Assembly (NCBI RefSeq): GCF_020921035.1 | Contig: NC_063155.1 | Span: forward strand, 14,341,311 to 14,405,310 | Source: Rhodamnia argentea | Lineage: Eukaryota > Streptophyta > Magnoliopsida > Myrtales > Myrtaceae | Reading direction: 5' to 3' | DNA length: 64,000 bases | In this document: positions 23,832-37,526 of the stretch, piece by piece | How the letters are laid out: every line of letters starts with the position of its first letter | Numbering within the stretch: position 1 is the stretch's first letter | The notes under the pieces: generated by a model | What the model was told of the DNA's origin: nothing | What the model saw: only the letters and a program-made list of their open reading frames with translations | Database searches by the model: none | Made by a program: the position numbers and the translations under genes

Positions 23832-26800
23832 CTGATGAAAATCAGTGAAGATTGAGATCTTTCGGACATTTATTTGTGCGACAAAACGAGGAAAAAAAAA
23901 TTATATGAACAAAAGCTCGTGGATCTTCACTTTAATCAAAACATTTATCCCTCTACCGCTTCACTGTGTACGATATCAAGCTCACAGGAATCCGTGCTCG
24001 CCGACACAAGCTGACAGCAGGTGTTTCCCTGCCGCTGGTTTCGACTAGAAATCAGGCTGTCACAATGCGGTCCGATGAGCCGGCGCCATTCCGTCGAGCT
24101 TTTCCCATCCGCAAAACTCGCGCACCGGAGACCACTCTCCGTGGCGCCTCCATCGTGATCTTGATGATGCCGGCGAACCGGCCCATATCGTTATGGGGAT
24201 GATTCGAACCGGATTATTTCGGTCATCGGACTGGTCTAGACTTTTGACTTTGGTTGGAGGGGAAGTGGAAAAGTTAGGAATGTCCTATTAGGCAATCTTA
24301 GGCAATGAGAATAGCACTTTTCAAGCCATGACGTCATAACTTTAAGAAAAATGGGAGAATTGATTTATCGAGAGCAGGCATCAAAAGTGTCATAACTTCT
24401 CATTGATCAGCAATTTCGTTTTTTTATTTGCGATTGAAAGTGGCGCCTAATCCAAGGATCTTTACTGGAACTTAATTTTGACCTAAATCGTCAATCGGGT
24501 GCAAGGAAATGGCTCAAACCATGTCAGTCTATAAGATTTTTAAAAAAATATATCATTATCCATACAAGTCACATTGGACGATTCTATATTAAAACAGTGT
24601 CACTTAGGATTTTCAGACAAAGAAAATTGGCGACATCACTTAAGGGAGCTTTTTTCAAGAGTTATGCCATTCAAATGATTACTTGAACAAATATGGCACT
24701 AAAATGGGTGTAGTATGAAAATTATAATAAGTTAGTTTCCTTTTTGCCATAATCTTTCATCTCGCAAAATGTGATCGCACAATCAGCTCAATAATATCAT
24801 TTCTATGTTCACGTATGGGAACCAGTCTCTTGTCATTGCTCATCGTAATTAAGGTTCATGTTTAAGGCGACGTACGGCGGGTGAATCAGCTCCGTGTGTT
24901 TCGCGAAAAATGAATAATTTAAAAATATATTTTTCAAAAAATAATCGTTTGAAATAATTAATCATTAAAAAATATTTTTATTATCAATTATCAATTTATG
25001 TTTGAATATTTTCATGGAAGACATAAATATTTTTTGTTCATTTATTATAAACTATATAAGTAGTCATTTTCAAAAAAAAATATTTTTAAAATTATTTATT
25101 CTCGCGAAATAGACGAAGGCCCAAGAACTTCCCTTATGTAGCTCGTCTAATAAGTCATGAGTAGGCCCAAGAACTTTCCTCGCCCCGTATTCCATGCTAG
25201 AGAGCGAAATACTAAATTTACTTCTTTATCTTTTGTTTCATTTTTCTTCATTGTCGTTCAATTTTTCCTTTCTTTATGAACTTAAATTGCTAAAATGTGA
25301 GCAAGATGCTAAGTTGATAATACCGTGAGACTAAGGACATGCATGACAACGATTCTGAATTCTATTCCTCGAAACAAAAAAGGATGAAAACCTATTTGGT
25401 AATGTACATGATTATGATTCTAAAATTTTCTTATTCTACTCCCGGAAACTTTTTTGGAGGAAAAATAAGAATTAAAAAAAAAAAAGTTGATTCTTTGTTC
25501 CGGAGTCACTTTTAAGAAACAAGACGAATAAAGTGAGAAGGCTCCAACTTTGTTCCGCCTACCGCCGATCACCGCCGATCGCTAGATAAAAAGAAAAATA
25601 AAAAATAAAATAAAAATAATTTTTTTAAAAAATAAATTTTAGTAATAAAAATAATAATTTTTATTGAAACAGAATAATTTAATAAAAATATATATTTTTA
25701 AAAATAATAAAAATAATTTTAACAAAATTAAAATAAGTTTTGAAATAAAATTTAAAAAAATTTCTCTAGATTTGTATTGCATTCTTAACAAATTATAATA
25801 AATAAATATGCCATAATTTGGTTAAATATAAAAGTGTTTAAGTAATACGAGTCGGATCTTATATGGGTTTGGTTAAATATTAAAATATTTAAGTGCAAAT
25901 TGCATATTGCGCTTATGTTCTTTTTTATGGATTTTGCATATGTCTTTATGTTTCACGAAACAAACAAACTGATTATGTATTATGCATGATCCGTATTCAT
26001 TTTACATAGGTTGATTTTGTAGTGAAAAGACGTAATTATTTGACTTCAACAAAAAACATGGGAAGAGAAATTGTTCGTAAGAATAGAAATTCAATGCAGT
26101 TCCTAAATGCATTTTTGCTTCATGAATATAAATTTTGTGCGGTTACCAAATGCGTTCTGATTCTATAAAACTTGTCCAGGGAATAGAATAAAAAAATCAA
26201 TTCTAATCGGAATCACTTTTTCGGATCATAATAGTCGCCATACAGGCCCTAAGTAACAAAAAAAATTAGTAAAAAGGAAGCAAAACAGGCAAGAATCATA
26301 CAAATATGTTACGATCGCGGGCCTCTCACGAGATCTTGGAAAGGGCTCGACCCTCGCCTGTCTTAGAGGACAAAATAAATAGAAACAAATAAATATTTTC
26401 TTTTAAAATTTGTTAAAATTGTCCACAATGTTTTAAGAATATAATTTTTTAAATAAAAATTATAAGAAACAAGTTTTCCTAAATTGGTGACAATACCCAA
26501 CCCACTTATCTTACAAGTTTAAATGTTATATTGCATTCAAACCATCGAATTAAGTCTACGTAACACACATTTCCATGCATACCATATAAGTGTGCTTAAT
26601 AACTAAATTGGTACAAGAGTCATTGGTACTCACAGTTTAGTTATATAATAGGTGGAACCATTGTCACAGTAACATTCGCATTTGATGTAGCGCTAGTAGC
26701 CGGCATTGTCAATGCTGGTCACAGTGAGGCAACGCCGCTGCATGGTTCTTGCTAATGTTCCACTCGTTAGGTGCAGCCAGGTCCCATTGTTGGAATGCAC

Positions 26801-27239
26801 GGTTCAAAGCTTTCACTGTGTGATTGATTAACAAGCACGAAGCAGAATAACTGTTTGGACTTCCACATGAAGTTCATGATGGTAAATGGAGTTCAATACT
26901 AGGCCAAACCAATCGTGTTTAGTGTCGCCCCCAAGTAAGTCTATCTCATACGTAGCGGAAACAAGCCCGATCCTGAAGCAGATATGATATCCCCAACATC
27001 AAGCTCTCTTGGCTAATTTCAGGGGATTGCCTTTTAGCTTCCAGACTCAATCTTGAAGCTCAACCCTCAAGATGCAAAACATTCTAATCCACAGATTCTA
27101 CAAAGTGGCAAGTGAAGAGCATACTGAACCATACCGTACTACCAAGTTAACGGAATGATTCTAGAAGCCTAGGAACCATGCTTGAATGAGAAGAAAAGAG
27201 GAGAATTTAGGGACTCATCGTAGAGGAAACTTCATACTG
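23832..27239. other. Intergenic DNA with MITEs and a GC-rich patch
   Basis: A GC-richer stretch at 23960-24200 has open frames on both strands with no recognisable domain; it may be the eroded 5' part or promoter of the LRR kinase gene. 24890-25120 is a MITE. 25380-26250 is very AT-rich, with short inverted motifs. Nothing recognisable is seen in 26250-27239. Confidence 0.45.
24890..25120. mobile_element. Short MITE with inverted ends (family A)
   Basis: The left end TGTTTCGCGAAAAATGAATA is an imperfect inverted copy of the right end TATTCTCGCGAAATAGACG. The interior resembles 11676-11917 (TATTTTCATGGAAGA, ACTATATAAG). Non-coding. Confidence 0.6.
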
Positions 27240-27780
27240 ATATTAGAGGGAGGCTAAATCTACCTCAATACATGATACAAGAGGCCTTATATGAACAAGG
27301 GAAACACATCTGGATACAAACTTTGAATTCGCAGATCCACCAACACTACTAGATAACGGCAGTACATGAATGAACATGATCAAACAACTTTTGACTACCA
27401 AAGGGCCAATTATGGAAGAAAAGATACATACATTTAGTTGACACACATATGGCCGACATGCCTTATAACTTATAATTGAACCCTTCTTCGGTGTTGTCTT
27501 CTGAGCTGTCCGACCTGTCCGGGCCATCCTTTTGCCTTCGATAGGTACGCCAAAAGCGTTATTATTCTTCCTTTTCTCCGGATAGGATGTCCTCTTGTAA
27601 AATTGGGTCATGGGGAATTGGCTGATATAACCTGTGGCGATAATTTGGTGGAGCGATTAAGTTGGAAGGAATAACCGCACATGGGATGTAATTATTGTCC
27701 TCAGAGCTCTATGCATAAGGATCTTGAGAAAGTGGTCCTATACACGGATCCCGGGAATCCGTATCCATCAAAGATTAGCT

Positions 27781-28089
27781 TTACTGGCTCTGATGAAAAA
27801 TTTCTAGAGCTTCTTGGGTGGCCACGCTTGTGTGGCTCTGGTCCCATGAGATGTCATCTGTATCTGATGGCCATACTTTTGGAGGAATAGTATGATTTTC
27901 TTGGCATAGGATTCTCTGGAATTCTCTGTATCGATGAGGAATAGATAAAATACAACTTGGGAAGGTCATGTAAACACGAGCAATTTTCCAATTGTGTTGA
28001 GGCTTGTGCGTGGTCGTTCCAAGCAAGCTTGGTTCGGATCTCACATCTCCGGAAGGATCGATGAATGTCCATGGTCCGTGAAAGAGCAT
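27781..28089 (-). pseudogene. Pararetroviral polyprotein, region after RNase H
   Basis: A 102-codon open stretch lies in the position and order expected downstream of RNase H in endogenous caulimovirids. It contains HGPWTFIDPSGDVR and a Trp-Lys-Ile-Ala-Arg-Val-Tyr stretch. A Lys/Arg-rich frame at about 27480-27611 may be its continuation. The function of this region is not known to me; assignment rests on position and a weak family impression. Confidence 0.5.
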
Positions 28090-28627
28090 GGCAATGTGTC
28101 TCTCAAATTATGGTCTTCCCACACGCCTTTGAATCTTGAATAATTCTCTCCAAGTGCTAAGTTATTGAAACCATAGTAATATATCAATCATGTTCTTTTG
28201 GTTGGAGTAATCACTTGCAAGTGCTCTGGACAAGACTCCGATAGTCTTCTCGCTTGGGAACTCAATAGATACAATGGACAGATTGAACATGTACCAAAAC
28301 ATCCATTTTAATTCTTCCAAGAAATCCTTGTCAAGTAACTATTGTAAAGGATGAATGAATGGATATTCGGGATGAAGACCACTAGGTTTCAACATCAAAC
28401 CTCCATAATCTCTAAAGACTTAGTAATGGTATTGCCAAAGGCAATGTTTGAGATTGGGGGTGAGTCGATTGATCCGAATCAGGTTTGGAATATCCGGAGG
28501 ATATTTGTGGCTATTCCACTGGGTTTCTCTCATATCAACCATATAGAATGTGTCAAGCATAGATTCCTTTTGTACAAACATGTTGATAGAATGGTCTAGA
28601 TAGAAAATCTGTAAGAATATTTTTATT

Positions 28628-28810
28628 TCATGCAAGTTGCTTAGTGTCAAAGTAATATTTTGAAAACCATTTTGCCCACCTTAGCAACCGAGGATGAGGG
28701 ATTTGCTTCTGTTTAAATTTAAGCATCCGAGGAAAAGAGGATATGTCCATTTCTACCAAAAAATTATGTCTAATGAGATGGAACTCAAAATTCTTGATTC
28801 CATATTTCAA
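28628..28810 (-). pseudogene. Pararetroviral RNase H, C-terminal part
   Basis: A short open piece includes FEFHLIRHNFLVEMD, SSFPRMLKFKQKQIPHP and RWAKWFS. This pattern is typical of the end of the RNase H domain in the caulimovirid polyprotein. It is isolated from the RT by stops and frame changes. Confidence 0.75.
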
Positions 28811-29369
28811 TGCTAGGATTTCCTTGAAAGTGGAATTGTAATGGATTTCTGCAGAAGTGAATTGTCCACTTTTGTAAGCACAAATGTGGCGCTTACCATT
28901 AATTTATTCAAGGAGAAGGGTTGCCTAATACTTGTCACTTGCATTTATCTGCAGTATTCTTTTGCCAGTAGATGGGATTTGCAATGGAGGAAGGTGTTGC
29001 AACATCTCTTTTAAATATGCAATTGCTTGAGTCTGCTTTGGTCCCCGTAGAGGTGCATTCTTTTTCTACATCCTTTGAGGCGGATGGAGTGCCTTGGAAA
29101 TCTTTGGGATAAAATTTCAGAGATAATTAACTATCCCAAGAAATGTTTGCACCCGCTTAACTGTTAGATCTTTTGGGGAGAATTTATGTAATTCCTCTGC
29201 AATATGGGGGCTTAGACAATAAGTTCCTTCTTTCAAGCGCATTTCAAGAAACTCTATCTCTTTTTTGAGCAATGATCATTTTCTTTTGGAAAAGCATGAT
29301 GCCATGCTTTTAGACAATCTCAGCAAACTAAGAAAGGAGCTTACAGTGAGATTCTTCAACAGCAATGTA

Positions 29370-29790
29370 GAGGAGGATGTCACCAATGTAAATTTGATCG
29401 TTTACCAAAATTGACTGAAAGATTCTGCAAATGACTTTCTAAAAAAGGGAGGGAATAGTTTTAAGTCTAAAAGAGACAAGCGTCCACTGAAAATGCTGGT
29501 TGGGAATATAATCTTGTTTTCGAACGATCTTCAAGATGGATACCCAATTACCAAAATGCCGCTTTAAGAACAAATTTAGAATAGATCTTACCCCGGGCAA
29601 GGATGAGGAAAAGAGAATTTTTATGAGGCAAAGGGAATTTATCATTTTGGAGAAATTGCTTCAAGGGCTGGTAGTTAATCACCAACCGGAGTTTGCCATG
29701 GTTTTTCCCCGCTCGTTTGTTGACATAAAAGACTTCACAAGCCCATTGAAAATCGGAGGGTTTTATGAGATCCTGGGCGAGCAATTCAAC
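29370..29790 (-). pseudogene. Pararetroviral reverse transcriptase, broken
   Basis: The N-terminal RT motifs are readable at 29548-29784, with IKPSDFQWACEVFYVNK and RLVINYQPL. The frame then breaks. The catalytic Tyr-x-Asp-Asp position at 29379-29390 reads Tyr-Ile-Gly-Asp, so one metal-binding acid is lost in addition to the frameshifts. It cannot be an active polymerase. Confidence 0.8.
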
Positions 29791-30289
29791 ACATTCTTGT
29801 TAAGTAAAGGCAACGCGTTCTAGATTCATGCCAGAATGATTGGTTTTTGTAGGATTGATATCTTCATTTTGTTTGAATGGAAGTCTCATAAAAAAGTCTG
29901 AAACTTTCCGGAGAGGGTGAGGACAAGTTTGGGATAATTGTGAGTGAGACTCAAAACAACAAGATAAAAGACTTTGTGTGATGGGATCAAGGATTTCTTG
30001 CTGGATGATAAAAAGTTTTTGGATGTCCACAAACTCTAGAACCGATCTTTGAATTGTAAGCCGGTAGGCACAATTTTGAGATGTGGAAGTTGGGCAAGAA
30101 TATCCCAGCCAATGATAAGATCTTTGTCAGGGGAATTACATCCAACAATTTTTGTAGTGATAGAGCACTAGGGGAAGATTTAAAGTGCAATTGATTTATT
30201 GCAAAATTTGGTTGTGAAAGTATTATCGAAAGCAAAATTGAAACACCTTGTGTAATGTGTCCAAAATTCTTCCGGGAGTATTTTGACAT

Positions 30290-30345
30290 CAATAAGAGAT
30301 GCCGCTGCTCAAGTGTCAATAAGAGTTGTCACCTAAATGGGCTTA
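30290..30345 (-). pseudogene. Pararetroviral aspartic protease active-site remnant
   Basis: The active-site context is readable, but the Gly of the Asp-Thr-Gly triad is replaced by a TGA stop at 30309-30311. The Ala-Ala-Ala-Ser-Leu-Ile-Asp continuation follows in the same frame. Confidence 0.7.
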
Positions 30346-31498
30346 TCATACTTGGAAGTGAATATTTGAATAGGAACATAGGGAGAATGGAAGACAGAGT
30401 GTCGGAAATGGAAAGAATCGGAGAGAGAATTAGGAAAGAAGGCAAAGATATCGCTTGGAAATTGTCATATGAACAAGAAGAATAGGCTTTTATGGCACAA
30501 AGGGTTTCAAGTGAGGGTTTATCATCAATGGCAAATATTGACTCATATCATCATCATCAAGAGAAATCCTTGTGCTTTGTGCTATTTTCTGGATCATGTA
30601 ACTACCTTGCTGCTTTGCTTGAGGACATGCTTTACCAAAATGTCTTTTTTTTATTGCAGATATAACATCTATATGATTTGGCTTTCTTTCGAGATGAATG
30701 GAAAGAATGCTTTCTTTTTCGAAGGAATTTCCATTTGCCTTTGCCATGCCTTTTTTTGTCAAAAGAGAATTTCTTGAAGTGCCGCTTCTTCTTATGATAC
30801 GAGCAGGAAGGGTCATTGCAATCTTCTGCTGCTTCTAGATTTTAGCAAGTCAAGTCAACTCAATAAAGTTCACAGACCGATGAAAAAAAAATTCAATAAA
30901 GTTCTCATTAGCCAAACAAATGGAAAATTCGATGAATGCGACCCAAATCCATTGTAGGGTACAAGGCCTTGTTTGGGACACAGTCAAGGCCCGTGTTGCT
31001 TCACGTTAGGAGCATAGGCCAACTAGGGCAACCATTGCCAAACATGCTTGGCCCATTGAGAAGAAGTATACGCCTTCCATGACACAATGCGATGTGATGT
31101 CATGTGATATGTCAGGAAATTACCACAAAAATATTAATTGTGACAATTCATTCCTAAACCTTACAATGATTTGCCAATGCAGTCCGTGCAATCAATTTTG
31201 ATCAGAAATAGTTAACATGAACGTCGACGTCCTATTTGGCATAGCCGTCGTATAATTATTTTAATTTTAATTTTAATTTTTAAGCTTTTCTCTTTTTTTT
31301 CTTCTAATGTGGGTTGTTACGTGAGGTCCGTACGAGGGTCCCGGGCCATTGTCAAACACATACGAGTGCGTCGGGCCCTCGCCTAGATCCAGCAGAGGGC
31401 CGCGACCCTCAATTATTAGCCAACAAGGGCCGTGACACCCTCGCCTGGATCTTGGTAAGGACATGGAGGTCCTCTGAGCTGACGAGGTCTACACTCTA

Positions 31499-31664
31499 AT
31501 TCCATCAAACGTACACTACAGGAAAATATAACATCCACAAGGTGTTAGGAACGTGAATCGCCGAAGAAAAAAGTTAAATAAAGAAGAAAACACACGAAAA
31601 TAAAATAACCCTGAGCCGTCCCTTATGGATGTTATATTTACCTGTAGTGTACATTTGATGGAAT
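31499..31664. repeat. Near-perfect 39-bp inverted repeat (hairpin)
   Basis: The left arm 31499-31537 (starting ATTCCATCAAACGTACACTA) and the right arm 31626-31664 are inverse complements over 39 bp with only two mismatches, separated by an 88-bp loop. Outside the arms, CACTCTA also matches inversely, but the right side carries an extra AGCCATGGCTG palindrome. It could be a small MITE or a hairpin RNA locus. Confidence 0.85.
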
Positions 31665-32639
31665 CAGCCATGGCTTAGAGTGGGGTTGCTACTATGAGGT
31701 TCATGGCTGAATCTCTAGAGCACTTACAAACAACCAAGCGTGCGCACGGCTATTAGCGCAAACTCGCATTTAACAACAGAAGTTGTAGGGTTGCAAAGTG
31801 ACTGACGAGAACTCTAGCTTGTAATAAGAATCCTTGGTTCATATCCATAAGTTTCACAATTGGTTCACCATTGGTTCTGTAAGTGATGTCTCATTTTTCT
31901 AGACCTGGTCTTTAGTTTTCTACTTTGATAACCATTTGGAATATGTGAAGGATTATTGTAGAAAAGCATTCAAAAAAGCATGCTTCTTTAGTTGTCCAAC
32001 ATTGCCTGAGAAGCTCTTGTCGTTCACTTTATCAATGTGTTTAATTTACTAATTTGACAAAGAGATATAGGGATGTCCTCCCCTCATGTGCATGCATTTG
32101 AGCGATACAAGTATTCTTGACAGATTTTCTCTCTAGAATTCCCTTCCTTAATTGCAAGGGAATACTAGAATAGCCGTCGATGACATTAGAATGAACAGAG
32201 GCAAAGAGATCACAAATTAGTTAAGCATTTTCGGTAAATGGAGCAAGCACGAGCTAGGGCTTAATAGCATTTTATATACATGTGATCTCTCCCCCTACTA
32301 GCAGCTTAAATTTTTGGATTGGACTGTTTAATATGGTACCAAAGTCAAACTCTATCCTGGTTAATGTCATGTATATGGAATAAATTGTACAAGTTGTAGG
32401 ATACCTACCCTTTTCCAATCACTTTTACTTAATTACAGGTCAATTATACGTAAAAATTATTAAAGTATCATACATTTCTTGTTTATGAAGTTTATATGCT
32501 CTTTATATATGTGTGTGTGTGTGTAATCTCTCCATTAGCAGTTTAAATTTTTGGATTGGAGTACATGGTACCGGAGTCAAATTTTGTCCTAACTAAATTT
32601 TTCTCTTTCATTTTTTTTCCATTTCAAGTGGTTCATCCA

Positions 32640-33346
32640 AGGACAATTGTCAAAAAAGTCCTAAATGTATTTTACGACGACAAATTCAGTCATAAACCTT
32701 TTAATTTATGTCAATTTAATCATAAACCTTTTGATAATTTGTCGGTTTAGTCATAAACATTTCATTTGTGCCAATTTAGTATTAAACTTTTTAGAAATTT
32801 GCCAATTTAGTCATTCCAACCAATTGGACGAAATTCGCTAATATGAATGTCGACCATTCGATTTGGCATAGCCGGTGTTAACGTGCATAATTATTCGCAT
32901 TTTTTTAGAAAATTATTTTCCCCTTTTTCTCCTTTTTTTTTTTAATCTTGTCTTTTCCTTTGGCCTGTGGCTCGGCCATGGCTGATGAGGGCATCGTGGT
33001 CCCTCATTTGTGGCCAATCGTCGCCCATGGCCGAGTAGCATCCACATGCTGAAGGGAAAAAAGGAAAAAAAAAAAGCTAGAAGGAATTTTTTTAAAACAA
33101 AAAAAATGCAAAAAGTGGTCTATGTCAGCATTGGTCAAGCCATTTAGGACGACCAACGGTCAGCCGGTGTCCATGTAAGCGATTTTTGGCTAAAATTAGC
33201 TGAAATGACTAAATTGACACAAATAAAAGGTTTATGACTAAATCGACAAGTTGTCAAAAAATTTAAAACTAAATTGACACTATTGAAAGGTTTAAGACTG
33301 AATTTGCCGCGACACAATACGTTAATGGCTTTTGGACAATTTTTCT
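32640..33346. mobile_element. Long foldback element (MULE-MITE-like)
   Basis: The left end GGACAATTGTCAAAAAAGTCC and the right end GGCTTTTGGACAATTTTTC begin about 200-bp imperfect inverted arms. The arms carry repeated TTTAGTCATAAACCTTTT-type modules on the left and their complements on the right. A GC-richer middle (about 32950-33050, GGCCATGGCTGATGAGGGC) separates them. Long TIRs with a GC-rich core suggest a Mutator-like non-autonomous element, but no target duplication was established. Confidence 0.6.
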
Positions 33347-34270
33347 AGTTCATAATTCATTGTATTGCCAATAGCGATTTCTAAAAAAATCAGAAGTAGG
33401 GTGAACTAGGGGTTAACGATTTTAAGTTTCGTACGCGTTTCATATGGAATTTGAAATCTACCCGTCGAAATAGGTTCCTCATTTTTTAGAACTTAAAATC
33501 TATCATGCATATTCGGAAACCTACCATGTCACGGGTTCCAAGGTCACTTCCAAAGTTACCCGGGTTTCACATGCATTCTTAATTGAATCACCGTCTTTAA
33601 GGACCACCACTTGCTACTAGCTCATATTTAGAGAATATGAATGAATACGAAACATTAACAAAGCAAAAATCTCAGTCATAAAAATCGCCAAAAAAGGAAA
33701 CTTAGAATAGTGATTCCATATTACAAACTCATCATCGGATACCATGGAATACTATATGATCGCGCGAATACGTGCACAAAAAAAAAAAAAAATACAAAAA
33801 CTTGTTTTTAGAGCTTGCTCATCGAAACTTATTTCTCAATTTTTGGAACCTGAAACTTACTTTACAAATCCTAAAACCATGCTCACCCCTCAAATGAACT
33901 AATGTGGTAGGAAGAATTGCAGTGCATGGATTTCTTTGAAGTTTACTCTACTCGATTATAGGCAAAAAGACATCCGAAGTGCCAATATTTGTATGTGGCA
34001 CTCACTTTAGTACCAATATATTTTTTTGGATCATTTAGGTGCTATTTTTTTTTTTTTGAAAAATAATTATTTCAGTACCAACTTTAATGAGCTTCAGCAG
34101 AAAGCACACATGGCATCTACAGGGCTCGTCAGAAGACCCTAGTTAGATTTTTTTTTTATAAATCACTTAAAAAAATCAATGTATTATTAAAAAATTAAAA
34201 ATGAGCTAAAAAAAAAAACAGAAAGAAAGTTGCAGACGAGCACGAGCCGCAATTCCTTGGATTTCTCGGC

Positions 34271-34640
34271 GTCTACATGGAGGAGGACCTTCGCCCAGAC
34301 CACGCTCGCACTTATTCTTCCTCTCCGCGTTATCTTCCACGCCCACTACGGGTCTCGCGGGTTCTCTCCTTCAAGTTCCTCAACCGTGTGATCGACCAGG
34401 ACGACACCTGGGAGGACAGTCCAAGGTCCCGCATGCTCAAGGAGTGGGTTGCCTTCTGGCTCTTCAAACTCAGCTACTTCATATTCGTCTTCATCTTCTC
34501 TCCGTCCACCCATGGAGAGGCTCGACCTCGCCCCCACAACCCTTGCCTGCCATTGCTGTCGATGGTGTGACGGCAGTGGCGAGGACAGCCCTCGCCGCTG
34601 CAGCTTCTTCTTCCCTTCTTTTTTTTTTTGGATTTTTTTA
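34271..34640 (+). pseudogene. GC-rich gene-like fragment of unknown family
   Basis: A GC-rich island in AT-rich DNA, with an open frame from ATG 34277 for 97 codons. It shows RSRMLKEWVAFWLFKLSYFI and ends abruptly into AT-rich sequence. I do not recognise the family. Its isolation, the AT-rich flanks and the short length suggest a captured or truncated exon rather than a working gene. An independent short gene cannot be excluded. Confidence 0.3.
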
Positions 34641-35331
34641 AGGTTATTTAATTTTAAGCTTTAAGTTTAATCAGAGGGCCCCGGAGAATACTATAATGCC
34701 AAATGCTTGTTCGAGAATCTAACCTGAAAACCCGAAACCACTACGTAAAGTAACACGAGACATTTCAATCACTAGGGCTCGAACAACATCATCTTATTCT
34801 CTAAAGAGTACACCATCAAATTTCCTCAAGCAGGAAGAACAAAACACAAAACAAGGATCATTCAACCATGTTCATCACAGAATCCCCAATAGCGCAGTTA
34901 AAAAATGAACCAGAGTCTTAATTTCTCTCAACAAATAGCTCGGTGGTACCACTCGAGGAACCCTGAAAACAGAGAAGTCAAGTCGCAGCCCATCATGTTC
35001 ATTATGTGCATGCTGCATATGCAAAAGATTTCCTCTGTGATATCAGTCTACCCATGCTAGAGTTATCAAAATGAGAAACACCACTTCAATGCAACCAAAA
35101 ACTCATTCTGGATACACTTCAAAATAGTGTCAGCCTGTAACAGCCAGCTACCGCCAAACTCCAAAGTAGCCACAGTAGTTTGGTACAAAAATAGAAAGAC
35201 AACCATTGGAGGGAAGTACGCTAAGAAAAGAAAAAAAATTTAAAATGTGCCAATGTGCCACTTATGAGAACTCAATGACAACGCCGATCTTTCAACAGAA
35301 AAGGAAAGAACATGGGCTTTCGATGCTTCTC
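34641..35331. other. Probable 3' UTR of mtACP and intergenic DNA
   Basis: No coding exon is seen. The part adjacent to the mtACP stop codon (from about 35040) is likely its 3' UTR on the minus strand. The end cannot be fixed from the sequence. Confidence 0.4.

Positions 35332-37526
<2,195 letters not shown>

Larger units (their letters stand above)
27240..30830 (-). mobile_element. Endogenous caulimovirid (plant pararetrovirus) fragment, decayed
   Basis: Reading down the minus strand, remnants appear in viral polyprotein order: coat-protein zinc knuckle (about 30620-30660), aspartic protease (about 30300-30340), reverse transcriptase (about 29370-29790), RNase H (about 28600-28810) and a C-terminal region (about 27600-28090). 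No integrase or LTR is seen, which separates it from an LTR retrotransposon. Many stops and frame changes break every domain. It most resembles endogenous caulimovirids of the florendovirus/petuvirus kind; the genus is not certain. Movement-protein and upstream coat regions are missing. It is a fossil with no coding potential for virus. Confidence 0.8.
30831..34270. other. Intergenic DNA with foldback repeats
   Basis: Contents: a hairpin-forming pair at 31499-31664 and a long foldback at 32640-33346. Related single arms appear elsewhere, for example near 31130-31260, where TTAACATGAACGTCGACGTCC parallels the 32640 element. A short (TG)n run lies near 32509-32523. No gene recognised. Confidence 0.5.
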
